Shown here piece by piece: positions 16,021 through 22,759 of a stretch of DNA of 25,585 nt. The notes beneath the pieces are model-generated. The model was not told the origin of the DNA, did not search any database, and was given only the letters and a program-made list of their open reading frames with translations. This DNA is from CAIJNA01 sp964516815 (GTDB taxonomy: Bacteria; Campylobacterota; Campylobacteria; Campylobacterales; Arcobacteraceae), in assembly GCA_964516815.1 (NCBI GenBank), contig CAZEXK010000020.1:1-25585 (forward strand). The letters are read 5' to 3'. The translations under genes were made by a program, and so were the position numbers. The first letter of the stretch is position 1. Every line of letters starts with the position of its first letter.

Positions 16021-16332
16021 ATGATTAAAAACAGAAAAAATAGTTTGGCTTCAATAGTTTTAGGAACAACAATTATGGGTGTAGCAGCATTTGCTGGTAC
16101 AAATGGTAGTTGTGGAGGAACGATGGATAAAAAATGTAAAGATACAGATAAAAAATGTATAGAAGAAATGATGAAAAAAAAATCAGGTTCTTGTGGTGGT
16201 GATATGAAGAAAAAACCAGGTTCTTGCGGTGGTGATATGAAGAAGAAATCAGGTTCTTGTGGTGGAGAAATGTCAGGAAAATCAGGTAAAAAATCAGGTT
16301 CTTGTGGAGCTGGTAAATGTGGTGCAATGTAA
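16021..16332 (+). CDS. Sec-exported Cys-rich peptide, putative copper-binding RiPP precursor
   Basis: 103 aa. Residues 1-25 form a Sec signal peptide (basic start, hydrophobic IVLGTTIMGVAAF, cleavage after AFA). The rest is low-complexity, made mainly of Lys, Gly, Ser, Cys and Met. Eight cysteines lie at 31, 39, 46, 58, 69, 80, 95 and 100; six sit in G-S/K-C-G motifs. Residues 52-84 are three perfect-length 11-residue repeats, KKK(S/P)GSCGG(D/E)M, and the C-terminus is AGKCGAM. HvfA-type oxazolin precursors likewise have a signal peptide and repeated EGKCG; the G-x-C-G core is shared, but the residues around it differ. The adjacent DUF692 and DUF2063 genes and the shared promoter element make modification of these cysteines likely. 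An unmodified metallothionein-like protein is the alternative. Codon use is like its neighbours. Confidence 0.88.
   Translation: MIKNRKNSLASIVLGTTIMGVAAFAGTNGSCGGTMDKKCKDTDKKCIEEMMKKKSGSCGGDMKKKPGSCGGDMKKKSGSCGGEMSGKSGKKSGSCGAGKCGAM
16174..16272 (+). repeat. Three 33-bp tandem repeats inside the precursor gene
   Basis: Units 16174-16206, 16207-16239 and 16240-16272 each encode KKK-x-GSCGG-x-M. They differ by synonymous changes plus one Ser/Pro and one Asp/Glu change. Conservation at the protein level with drifted third bases suggests selection on the peptide, not a recent slippage event. The number of copies may vary between strains. Confidence 0.9.
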
Positions 16333-16344
16333 ATAACCAGTATC

Positions 16345-16380
16345 TTATAAAATAGCATTATGCTATTTTATAATCCTTTT
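16345..16380 (+). terminator. Terminator after the precursor gene
   Basis: A perfect 13-bp inverted repeat (16345-16357 with 16361-16373, loop TTA) followed by TCCTTTT. It lies 13 bases after the precursor stop and separates the copper module from pdxJ. The stem has two G-C pairs, so it may be of moderate strength. Confidence 0.75.
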
Positions 16381-16462
16381 ATATATTCATAAAAATCTAA
16401 TATACTTTTAGCTTACTTCAGATAAAATTTTATAACTTAAAGTTAAAAAATAAGGATAATAT

Positions 16463-17242
16463 ATGTTATTAGGTGTGAATATTGACCACATAGCTGTACT
16501 AAGAGAAGCAAGAAAAATAAATGAACCAAATCCGTTGGATGCACTAAGTATTTGTAAAATAGCTGGTGCTGATCAAATCACTATACATTTAAGAGAAGAT
16601 AGACGTCATATTCATGATAATGATGCTAAAAATATTATTGAACAATCATTGTTACCTGTAAACTTAGAATGTAGTATAAATGATGAAATTATAGATATTG
16701 CTTGTTCGTTGAAACCTCATAGAGTAACATTAGTTCCTGAGAATAGATCTGAAGTAACAACAGAGGGTGGTCTTGATCTAGAATTAAATTTTGACAAAAT
16801 ACAAGAAGTAGTAAACAAATTAAAACAAAATGAAATTGAAGTATCTTTATTTATTGATCCAAATAGTAAAATGATAAATTTAAGTAATAAACTCGATGTT
16901 GCTTGGGTAGAACTACATACAGGAACTTATGCTAATATATATGCAATGTTATTTTCAGGATTGCAAAAAACTCACCATAGTATAGTTGCATTACAATTAT
17001 CAAGATCACAATTATCAATAAAATTAAATGAATCACTTGATAATATTAAAGAAGCAGCATTACTAGCAGAAGATTTTGAAATAAAAGTAGCAGCTGGGCA
17101 TGGATTGAATTATCAAAATGTGATTCATATTGCAGAAATATTTGAAATTGATGAGCTAAATATAGGACAAAGTATAATTGCAAGAAGTGTATTTTCTGGT
17201 TTAAAAACTGCAATCGTAGATATGAAAGACTTATTGAAGTAA
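16463..17242 (+). CDS. pdxJ: Pyridoxine 5'-phosphate synthase
   Basis: 259 aa. It condenses 3-amino-2-oxopropyl phosphate with 1-deoxy-D-xylulose 5-phosphate to give pyridoxine 5'-phosphate in the DXP-dependent vitamin B6 pathway. The PdxJ TIM-barrel signature is clear: LLGVNIDHIAVLREAR at the N-terminus, the phosphate/substrate loop ITIHLREDRRHI (H42, R44, R47), VNLECS with Glu69, LVPENR-EVTTEGG (91-103), and AAGHGLNYQN with His213. His42, Glu69 and His213 correspond to the catalytic residues of E. coli PdxJ. An AAGGA ribosome binding site precedes the ATG. The stop overlaps the pdxA start (TAATG), so the two B6 enzymes are coupled. Confidence 0.97.
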   Translation: MLLGVNIDHIAVLREARKINEPNPLDALSICKIAGADQITIHLREDRRHIHDNDAKNIIEQSLLPVNLECSINDEIIDIACSLKPHRVTLVPENRSEVTTEGGLDLELNFDKIQEVVNKLKQNEIEVSLFIDPNSKMINLSNKLDVAWVELHTGTYANIYAMLFSGLQKTHHSIVALQLSRSQLSIKLNESLDNIKEAALLAEDFEIKVAAGHGLNYQNVIHIAEIFEIDELNIGQSIIARSVFSGLKTAIVDMKDLLK

Positions 17243-18162
17243 TGTCAAAAAAATGTATAGCTATTTCAATAGGTGACATCAATGGAATTGGTGTTCAAAT
17301 TGCTTTACAAAGTCATAATGAAATAAAAAAAATATGTAATCCTATTTATTGTATTAATAATAAATTACTAAAACAAGCATCTACCTTGCTAAATATTGAT
17401 ATACCAAATGATTTTAAACTTTATGAAACAAAAGGTAATTTAAAAATCAAAGCAGGAAAGGTTTCAAAAAAATCAGGACTTTTTTCTTACAATTCATTTT
17501 TGGATGCAATTGATTTAGTAAAAAATAACAAAGCGCAAGCTTTATGTACTTTACCTATAAACAAACAATCATGGAGTAAATCTGGTATCAGTTATGTTGG
17601 ACACACTGATATGCTAAGAGATATTTTTAAAAAAGATGCAATTATGATGCTAGGATGTGAGAAAATGTACGTAGCATTATTTACAGAACACACAGCACTC
17701 AAAAATGTTTCTTCACTTTTAAGTTATGATAAATTGTTTGCTTTTTTAATAAATTTTTATAAAAGTGAAAAACCAAATTCTAAAGTTGCAGTTTTAGGTC
17801 TAAATCCCCATAGTGGTGATAATGGAATTCTTGGTAATGAAGAAAAGATTATAATAAAAGCCATTAAAAAAGTAAATATATATCTAAATAAAAATATATT
17901 TGAAGGTCCTAAAGTTCCTGATATTATTTTTTCTAAAAACTCTAGAAAAAATTATAAATATTTTGTAGCTATGTATCATGATCAGGGATTAATACCACTA
18001 AAGGCTTTATATTTTGAAGAATCTATTAACATATCTTTAAATTTACCAATACTTAGAACTTCAGTAGATCATGGAACAGCATTTGATATTTCATACAAGA
18101 AAAATAATAATGTATCTACAGTAAGTTATATAAACGCCATTAAAAAGGCAATTTTAAATTAA
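17242..18162 (+). CDS. pdxA: 4-hydroxythreonine-4-phosphate dehydrogenase
   Basis: 306 aa, a little shorter than E. coli PdxA (329). It oxidises 4-phosphohydroxy-L-threonine with NAD(P)+ to provide the PdxJ substrate. Visible motifs are the SIGDINGIGVQIAL N-terminus (canonical 'GDP.GIG.E', here with Asn and Gln at two places), TLPINKQSW, YVGHTDML, and three candidate metal-ligand histidines: H150 (TEH), H190 (LNPHSGDNG) and H246 (MYHDQGLIPLK). The DHGTAFDI segment near the end is also typical. Forms an operon with pdxJ (one-base overlap). Its 3' end overlaps the convergent response-regulator gene by 23 bases. Confidence 0.95.
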   Translation: MSKKCIAISIGDINGIGVQIALQSHNEIKKICNPIYCINNKLLKQASTLLNIDIPNDFKLYETKGNLKIKAGKVSKKSGLFSYNSFLDAIDLVKNNKAQALCTLPINKQSWSKSGISYVGHTDMLRDIFKKDAIMMLGCEKMYVALFTEHTALKNVSSLLSYDKLFAFLINFYKSEKPNSKVAVLGLNPHSGDNGILGNEEKIIIKAIKKVNIYLNKNIFEGPKVPDIIFSKNSRKNYKYFVAMYHDQGLIPLKALYFEESINISLNLPILRTSVDHGTAFDISYKKNNNVSTVSYINAIKKAILN

Positions 18163-18994
18163 AATAAAACTCATAAGAATCAACCATATAATCAGATCCT
18201 CTTAAAGCAGAAGTTTCTACAGTGAAAGTATTTATTTTATTACTTTTATTTTTAATGATAAAAGTTGAAACTGATTTTTGTTTTGTATGAATGGTATTTA
18301 ACATTTGTTTTTGAAAACTACCATTAGGACAAGTACTATCTTGCAATATATCTATATTTTTTTCTAATAAATCATTTTTTGTATAAAATAGCAAATCAGT
18401 TATATTTTTTGAAATATTTGTAATAATACCATTTTTATTTGTAGTAACCTTGCATATATAATTATTGATTAAATCTTCATTTTGGGCAAGTTTATTTTTT
18501 AATAAGATATTTTGATTTGATAGTTCTTCTATCTTGATTTGAGTATCTTTGGAATTATCAAATAATGTTTGAGTAATATCCATAATTTTTTGTTCTTTTC
18601 GATTTTTTTGTACTTCAATTTGAATATTTTCTATTAATTGTTTAATATTTATTGGTTTTACAATGTATTTTTTTACACCAAGTTCAATTGCCTCTTGTAA
18701 ATATTTTGAATCATCATATGCACTTGTAAGGATAAATGGAATTTTGGATATTTTACTAGCTTTTTGTAAAAACTCTAAGCCGGTTAAATTTGGCATATTG
18801 ATATCTGTAACAATAATATCTATTTGTTCACTATTATCTTTAAATGTATTCCAAGCATTTAATCCATTTTCGCATGAAAAAACTGTTTTAAATAATTTTT
18901 TGTATGCTTTAAGTTCCTGTTCTCTTAATTTATCTTCATCTTCAACATATAAAATATTAATAGTTTTTAGAATTTTTATATTTAATATTGCCAT
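18140..18994 (-). CDS. Response regulator with REC and PAS-like domains
   Basis: 284 aa. Residues 12-125 form a REC domain: acidic pocket E18-D19, phospho-acceptor D64 (IVTDINMPNLTG), T90/S91 (ILTSAYDD) and K113 (YIVKPIN). A coiled-coil-like linker follows (about 130-178), then a PAS-like domain (about 180-280; VTTNKNGIITNISKN...LLFYTKNDLLEKNI). No DNA-binding, GGDEF or kinase domain is present, so it probably acts by protein-protein interaction or dimerisation in a phosphorelay. Many Campylobacterota encode such REC-PAS proteins. The start has AAGGAA just upstream on the minus strand. It lies 9 bases after ruvB and is likely co-transcribed with it. The input kinase is not in this window. Confidence 0.85.
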   Translation of the reverse strand: MAILNIKILKTINILYVEDEDKLREQELKAYKKLFKTVFSCENGLNAWNTFKDNSEQIDIIVTDINMPNLTGLEFLQKASKISKIPFILTSAYDDSKYLQEAIELGVKKYIVKPINIKQLIENIQIEVQKNRKEQKIMDITQTLFDNSKDTQIKIEELSNQNILLKNKLAQNEDLINNYICKVTTNKNGIITNISKNITDLLFYTKNDLLEKNIDILQDSTCPNGSFQKQMLNTIHTKQKSVSTFIIKNKSNKINTFTVETSALRGSDYMVDSYEFYFNLKLPF

Positions 18995-19003
18995 TTATTT
19001 CCT

Positions 19004-20026
19004 TCAATTAAATAGTGTTCCTTCATCGTTTTGTATAGGAGGAGATAATCTAAAAAGTTCATAACTTTTTAAACTTGCAATTCTACCTCTAGCAGTTCTT
19101 TGAATATAATTATTTGCTAATAAATATGGTTCAATAGCATCTTCAATTGTACCTTCATCTTCACTCAAAGCAGCTGCAATTGTAGAAAGTCCCATTGCTC
19201 TTCCTTTATTACTAATAAGAAGTTCTAATAGTCTTAAATCCATTTCATCAAAACCTAAGTCATTGATACCTAATTCATCAAGTGCATATTTACATCTAAA
19301 TAAATTAATTTCATTTTCATTTTGTACTTCTGCAAAATCTCGTACTCTTTTCAATAACCTAAGAGCTACTCTTGGTGTGCCTCTACTTCTTTTTGAGATT
19401 TCAACACTGGAATCTTTTGAAATTTCCTTTTGTAGTTTATTTGAGGCAATAGCAATAATTTTTGCTAATTCATCAGATGTGTAAAAGTTCATTCTAAAAT
19501 GCATTCCAAATCTATCTCTTAATGGGTTTGAAATCATACCTGCTCTTGTGGTCGCACCAATGAGTGTAAATTTTGGTAAATCAATTTGTACGGTTTGAGC
19601 AGCTGGTCCACTTCCTATTATAATATCCAATCTATAATCTTCCATTGCTGGATATAAAATCTCTTCAATTACAGGACTTAACCTATGTATCTCATCAATG
19701 AAAAGTATATCACCTTCATTTAAGTTGGTTAAAATTGCAGCTAAATCACCCGCTTTGTCTATACTAGGTGCAGCAGTAACTTTGATAGAAGATTCCATTT
19801 CATTTGCAATTATATGCGCCAATGTTGTTTTACCAAGTCCAGGAGGTCCAAATAAAAGTATATGATCTAGTGTATCTTCTCTTTGCTTACTAGCTTGTAT
19901 AAATACTCTTAAATTTTTTTTGATTTTACTTTGACCAATGTACTCATCCCATAAACTAGGTCTAAGTGTTATTTCTTGACTTTCTTCTTCAAATGAGATT
20001 TGTTCAACTTCTACTAATCGTTCCAA
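19004..20026 (-). CDS. ruvB: Holliday junction branch migration helicase RuvB
   Basis: 340 aa, normal length. RuvB is the AAA+ motor that with RuvA drives branch migration of Holliday junctions. Visible are the N-terminal LRPSLWDEYIGQ motif, Walker A GPPGLGKTT (60-68), Walker B FIDEIH (109-114), GATTRAG sensor segment (157-163) with PLRDRFG after it, the RGTPRVALRLLKRVRDFA sensor 2 region, and the winged-helix end with GRAMGLSTIAAALSEDEGTIEDAIEPYL. The start is TTG (20026-20024) with AAGGGT upstream on the minus strand; no ATG fits better. It is followed by the REC-PAS gene after 9 bases. Confidence 0.97.
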   Translation of the reverse strand: MERLVEVEQISFEEESQEITLRPSLWDEYIGQSKIKKNLRVFIQASKQREDTLDHILLFGPPGLGKTTLAHIIANEMESSIKVTAAPSIDKAGDLAAILTNLNEGDILFIDEIHRLSPVIEEILYPAMEDYRLDIIIGSGPAAQTVQIDLPKFTLIGATTRAGMISNPLRDRFGMHFRMNFYTSDELAKIIAIASNKLQKEISKDSSVEISKRSRGTPRVALRLLKRVRDFAEVQNENEINLFRCKYALDELGINDLGFDEMDLRLLELLISNKGRAMGLSTIAAALSEDEGTIEDAIEPYLLANNYIQRTARGRIASLKSYELFRLSPPIQNDEGTLFN

Positions 20027-20121
20027 TATATACCCTTATTATTAATTATATCAAATTTTACAATAATAAATTCAATAAGAGTCAAAATATGTCATTTTGA
20101 AAGATTAAGTTTTACGAAATA

Positions 20122-20236
20122 TTAGATATTCTCAATATCATTTACTTCCTCACAAGAAAGATTTTCAAGTTTTTCTTCAACTATATCTAAGAATTCGGAT
20201 CTATTCTTTTTTAAAAACTATACTAACTTTACTCAT
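20122..20236 (-). pseudogene. Possible frameshifted remnant of a small protein
   Basis: Within the ~315-base stretch between ruvB and the PqiA-like gene, a minus-strand reading frame starts at the ATG at 20236-20234 (MSKVSIVFKKE) and stops at once. In the next frame it continues as an acidic stretch NRSEFLDIVEEKLENLSCEEV, then NDIENI, ending with TAA at 20124-20122. Removing one A from the run of six joins the two parts into a 37-residue protein. There is no clear ribosome binding site before the ATG, so it is more likely a decayed gene than a working one. The family is not recognised. The rest of this stretch shows only AT-rich sequence and the promoter of the downstream gene. Confidence 0.35.
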
Positions 20237-20301
20237 ATATAATATGAAGTAAAACATAAATTTATTTATTTTTAATGTTTATTTTAGTGATAGTTCAATA
20301 T

Positions 20302-20307
20302 TATAAT
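20302..20307 (+). promoter_or_regulatory. Likely -10 box of the PqiA-like gene
   Basis: TATAAT 35 bases before the ATG at 20342, with a good AAAGGA ribosome binding site between. No clear -35 hexamer is visible; the upstream sequence is AT-rich with T runs, as is usual in Campylobacterota promoters. Confidence 0.4.
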
Positions 20308-20341
20308 AAAATTATCATTTATATCCAAAGGAAATAATATT

Positions 20342-21154
20342 ATGAAAAATTTATTGTATTATATTGTATTGATTTGTTTTAGTGTTTGTTTATTGTTTCT
20401 TGCAAATAAATCTTATAGTTTAAGTTTAAGCTATGAATCACAATACAAACAATATGCACAAGATAAAAGCTTACAAACTAATGCACAAGTGCAAGTAGAA
20501 AAATTGTTAAACAATGTGTTATCTAGTTTGTTAAATATAAAAGATGACAAAAAAGAGCCTAATAAGGTTGATAAAATAATGATCAATGAACTTAAAAATA
20601 AAACTTTGCAATATTTTTTATATTTTATAATTGTTTTTATTTTATCATTGTTCACATATTTTTTTGTAAATATAAAAATAGTATTGTCATATTTACATAT
20701 AATATCTATAATGACATTATTTTTTGGTATATTCAGTCCAATATTTTTGATGTACGTTACATCAAATTTTGTTAATAGCGAAATCATATTGCAATTTGAA
20801 TCTAGTAATATAATTTCATCAATTAACAAACTATTTGTACAGGATAATTATTTTGTAGCTGGGATTATATTTATATTTTCCATTTTATTTCCTTTACTTA
20901 AAACTATAATCTCATTTATATCAATTTATTTAAATGAAGAACATATTATTAGCAGAATAAGACACCTTATGTCAAAAATCAACAAATTTTCTATGGCAGA
21001 TGTATTTGTTTTATCAATATTTTTAGTTTATTTATCTCCAAATAAGCAAAGTATTGTTAAAACTGAGCTACAAATTGGCTTTTATTTTTTCTTCTCATAT
21101 GTTATTATATCGATACTTATCTCCTTAATCAATAAGCAAAATAAGCAAAATTAG
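20342..21154 (+). CDS. PqiA-like integral membrane protein
   Basis: 270 aa. Four to five membrane segments are visible (about 4-24, 90-112, 118-143, 170-196, 218-263). The later part follows the paraquat-inducible protein A pattern: an FVAGIIFIFSILFPLLKTI helix and the KFSMADVFVLSIFLVYL stretch that matches the conserved 'W.M.DVF..a' segment of PqiA/LetA. A soluble stretch after TM1 (about 26-88) is Lys/Gln/Asn-rich and probably periplasmic. PqiA/LetA proteins work with MCE proteins in lipid transport across the envelope, but no MCE gene is present here. Its TAG stop lies inside the first CIRCE element of the downstream heat-shock operon. Confidence 0.7.
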   Translation: MKNLLYYIVLICFSVCLLFLANKSYSLSLSYESQYKQYAQDKSLQTNAQVQVEKLLNNVLSSLLNIKDDKKEPNKVDKIMINELKNKTLQYFLYFIIVFILSLFTYFFVNIKIVLSYLHIISIMTLFFGIFSPIFLMYVTSNFVNSEIILQFESSNIISSINKLFVQDNYFVAGIIFIFSILFPLLKTIISFISIYLNEEHIISRIRHLMSKINKFSMADVFVLSIFLVYLSPNKQSIVKTELQIGFYFFFSYVIISILISLINKQNKQN

Positions 21155-21177
21155 CACTATTTATATTACAGTGCCAA
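21151..21177 (+). promoter_or_regulatory. CIRCE operator 1
   Basis: TTAGCACTA-N9-CAGTGCCAA, with the exact 9-9-9 architecture of the CIRCE element (consensus TTAGCACTC-N9-GAGTGCTAA) bound by HrcA. It lies just upstream of the -35 box of the hrcA operon and includes the stop codon of the PqiA-like gene. Confidence 0.88.
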
Positions 21178-21183
21178 TTTTAC

Positions 21184-21212
21184 TTGACAAATAATAACCA
21201 ATCAGCTATAAT
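21184..21212 (+). promoter_or_regulatory. Consensus sigma-70 promoter of hrcA-grpE-dnaK
   Basis: TTGACA (21184-21189), a 17-base spacer, and TATAAT (21207-21212): a perfect housekeeping promoter, unusual in this AT-rich genome where -35 boxes are mostly absent. It is bracketed by two CIRCE operators, so control should come from HrcA repression and not from a weak promoter. Confidence 0.88.
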
Positions 21213-21216
21213 TTTT

Positions 21217-21243
21217 ATAGCACTTGTAGCAATGAAGTGCCAA
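21217..21243 (+). promoter_or_regulatory. CIRCE operator 2
   Basis: ATAGCACTT-N9-AAGTGCCAA, again with 9-base arms and a 9-base spacer. It covers the expected transcription start (about 21219) and lies just before the ribosome binding site (AAAAGGTAAG) of hrcA, so it is also present in the mRNA leader. Confidence 0.88.
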
Positions 21244-21262
21244 ATAATTCAAAAGGTAAGAC

Positions 21263-22045
21263 TTGGACAAGAAAGAATTTTTATTACATTCTATTATCCG
21301 TGCATATATTGAACAATGTGAACCAATAGGTTCATCTCAATTAAAATCTATGTATGATATTTCATATTCTCCAGCTACTATTAGAGGTTATTTTAAAAAA
21401 TTAGGAGACGAAGGTTATTTAGTACAAGAGCATATTAGTTCTGGTAGAACACCAACTAATGTTGCATTGAAAGAGTATTGGAAGGAAAGATTGAATTTTG
21501 AGTTATCTAGCATAGACTATGAAAAAATGCAATTGCTTTCAAGAAACATGGGACTTAGTGTGTTTATTCAGCAATATCATAAAAATAAACTACAAAGAGT
21601 TTTAAATATTGAAGAAATATATATGATATTAGAATTTACATTATTTTCTGTGACTATAAAGTTTAATAAGGCTTTGTACAAATTTGTAAATGATATGATA
21701 GATAATGATTTATTTGATATTTTGGATATTACTAAACAAATTGGAGCTATGAATTTACATGATGAACTGTCAAAGTATATTCAAAAAAGTGAATTTGCAA
21801 TTGTAAATATTAAAAATTATTTTAGAATTGCTGTTCATTATGATTTAGATGAAAGAATTATCAATGATTTTATGCAAGGTAAAATTATGCAAAATCTAGA
21901 AGAAGGATTGTATTTTGAAAATATACTCCCATCTGGATATATGGGGATTTGTCATGATACTATTATTGATAAACAAAAAGTTAAGGTTTTAGTTGTTGGA
22001 GAAATGAACAATGACTATGAATATTTTTATAAAGGAATTATATAA
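21263..22045 (+). CDS. hrcA: Heat-inducible transcription repressor HrcA
   Basis: 260 aa, shorter than the ~340 aa of Firmicute HrcA but like the short Campylobacterota form. The N-terminal winged helix (about 1-75) carries the family motif: LHSIIRAYIEQCEPIGSSQL, then SPATIRGYFKKLGDEGYLVQEHISSGRTPT, the DNA-recognition region for CIRCE. The C-terminal dimerisation/GAF-like part is diverged and shortened, with the end motif GYMGICHDTIIDKQKVKVLVVGEM (IGPxxMxY-like region reduced). It represses its own operon through the two upstream CIRCE elements; GroEL normally modulates it. The start is TTG at 21263 with AAAAGG upstream. Only 2 bases separate it from grpE. Confidence 0.95.
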   Translation: MDKKEFLLHSIIRAYIEQCEPIGSSQLKSMYDISYSPATIRGYFKKLGDEGYLVQEHISSGRTPTNVALKEYWKERLNFELSSIDYEKMQLLSRNMGLSVFIQQYHKNKLQRVLNIEEIYMILEFTLFSVTIKFNKALYKFVNDMIDNDLFDILDITKQIGAMNLHDELSKYIQKSEFAIVNIKNYFRIAVHYDLDERIINDFMQGKIMQNLEEGLYFENILPSGYMGICHDTIIDKQKVKVLVVGEMNNDYEYFYKGII

Positions 22046-22047
22046 AC

Positions 22048-22671
22048 ATGAGTGAAACAAAAAAAGAACAAGAAGTTCAAAGTGAAGAGATTATTCAAGA
22101 TCAAGATACTACTGTAAACGAAAATAAAGAAGATTCAATTACTGAAGAAATACCAGAAGTTGAATTACAAACAGAAGTACAAGAAGAGGTTATGCCTGAT
22201 TATTCAATATTAGCTGATAGTTTTAAAGAGGAAATGCAAAATAAAGTAAAAGATGCAGAAGATAAATATCTAAGAGCTTATGCTGAGTTTGAGAATATGA
22301 AAAAAAGACTTGAGAGAGAAAAGTATCAAGCTATTGATTATTCAAGTGAAAAATTTGCAAAAGATTTATTAGCTCCAATAGATGCACTTCAAATGGCAGT
22401 ACTTACTACTCAAGGTGATTTAGCACCAGAAGTTATAGTTGAGAAGCTAAAAGAAGGTATTGAACTTACACTAAAAGCATTTAATACAGCATTTGAAAAA
22501 CATGATATTACTGAAGTAGAGTATGATGAATTTTCGCCAGAACACCATAACGCAGTTATGAAAGTAGATAGTCAAGAAGTTGATTCAGGACAAATTGTAA
22601 CTGTAATGCAAAAAGGTTATAAATTAAAAGAAAGACTTTTACGAGAAGCAATGGTTAGTGTAGCTAACTAG
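22048..22671 (+). CDS. grpE: Nucleotide exchange factor GrpE
   Basis: 207 aa. GrpE releases ADP from DnaK. An acidic, Glu/Gln-rich disordered N-terminus (1-48) precedes a long coiled coil (about 55-105; DKYLRAYAEFENMKKRLEREK is the family hallmark), then the DLLAPIDALQMA segment and the beta-wing domain (about 140-207) with FEKHDITEV, FSPEHHNAV and the closing GYKLKERLLREAMVSVAN. It lies between hrcA and dnaK in the standard order. Confidence 0.97.
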   Translation: MSETKKEQEVQSEEIIQDQDTTVNENKEDSITEEIPEVELQTEVQEEVMPDYSILADSFKEEMQNKVKDAEDKYLRAYAEFENMKKRLEREKYQAIDYSSEKFAKDLLAPIDALQMAVLTTQGDLAPEVIVEKLKEGIELTLKAFNTAFEKHDITEVEYDEFSPEHHNAVMKVDSQEVDSGQIVTVMQKGYKLKERLLREAMVSVAN

Positions 22672-22710
22672 TATTAGTATTTGACCGTAATGTCAATAAA
22701 CTATTAATTA

Positions 22711-22730
22711 TACTCTAAAAATTTAGAGTA
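22711..22730 (+). promoter_or_regulatory. Hairpin between grpE and dnaK
   Basis: TACTCTAAA-AA-TTTAGAGTA, perfect 9-base arms, in the 88-base gap before dnaK. A smaller inverted repeat TTGAC-N6-GTCAA lies at 22681-22696. There is no T run, so it is not a plain terminator. It could set an mRNA processing or 5'-end stability point that raises dnaK over hrcA-grpE. Confidence 0.35.
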
Positions 22731-22759
22731 CAAAGATTAATATTCAAAAAGGAAAAATT

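Noticed and set aside
16174..16272. Short tandem repeats as a CRISPR array
   Set aside because: The repeats are contiguous, without spacers, in frame, and encode a conserved peptide unit.
16021..16332. Metallothionein as the main call for the Cys-rich gene
   Set aside because: Cys spacing is G-S-C-G-G, not C-x-C or C-x-x-C, there is a Sec signal peptide, and DUF692/DUF2063 genes are adjacent; kept only as an alternative.
16008..16358. Long minus-strand open frames (to 116 aa) with Pro/Phe- and His-rich repeats opposite the Cys-rich gene
   Set aside because: They are antisense shadows of the 33-bp repeats; they lack a ribosome binding site and cover the terminator, while the plus frame has a signal peptide, ribosome binding site and promoter.
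18140..18994. The response regulator as the copper regulator of the ACAC element
   Set aside because: It has no DNA-binding domain and lies in an operon with ruvB on the other strand.
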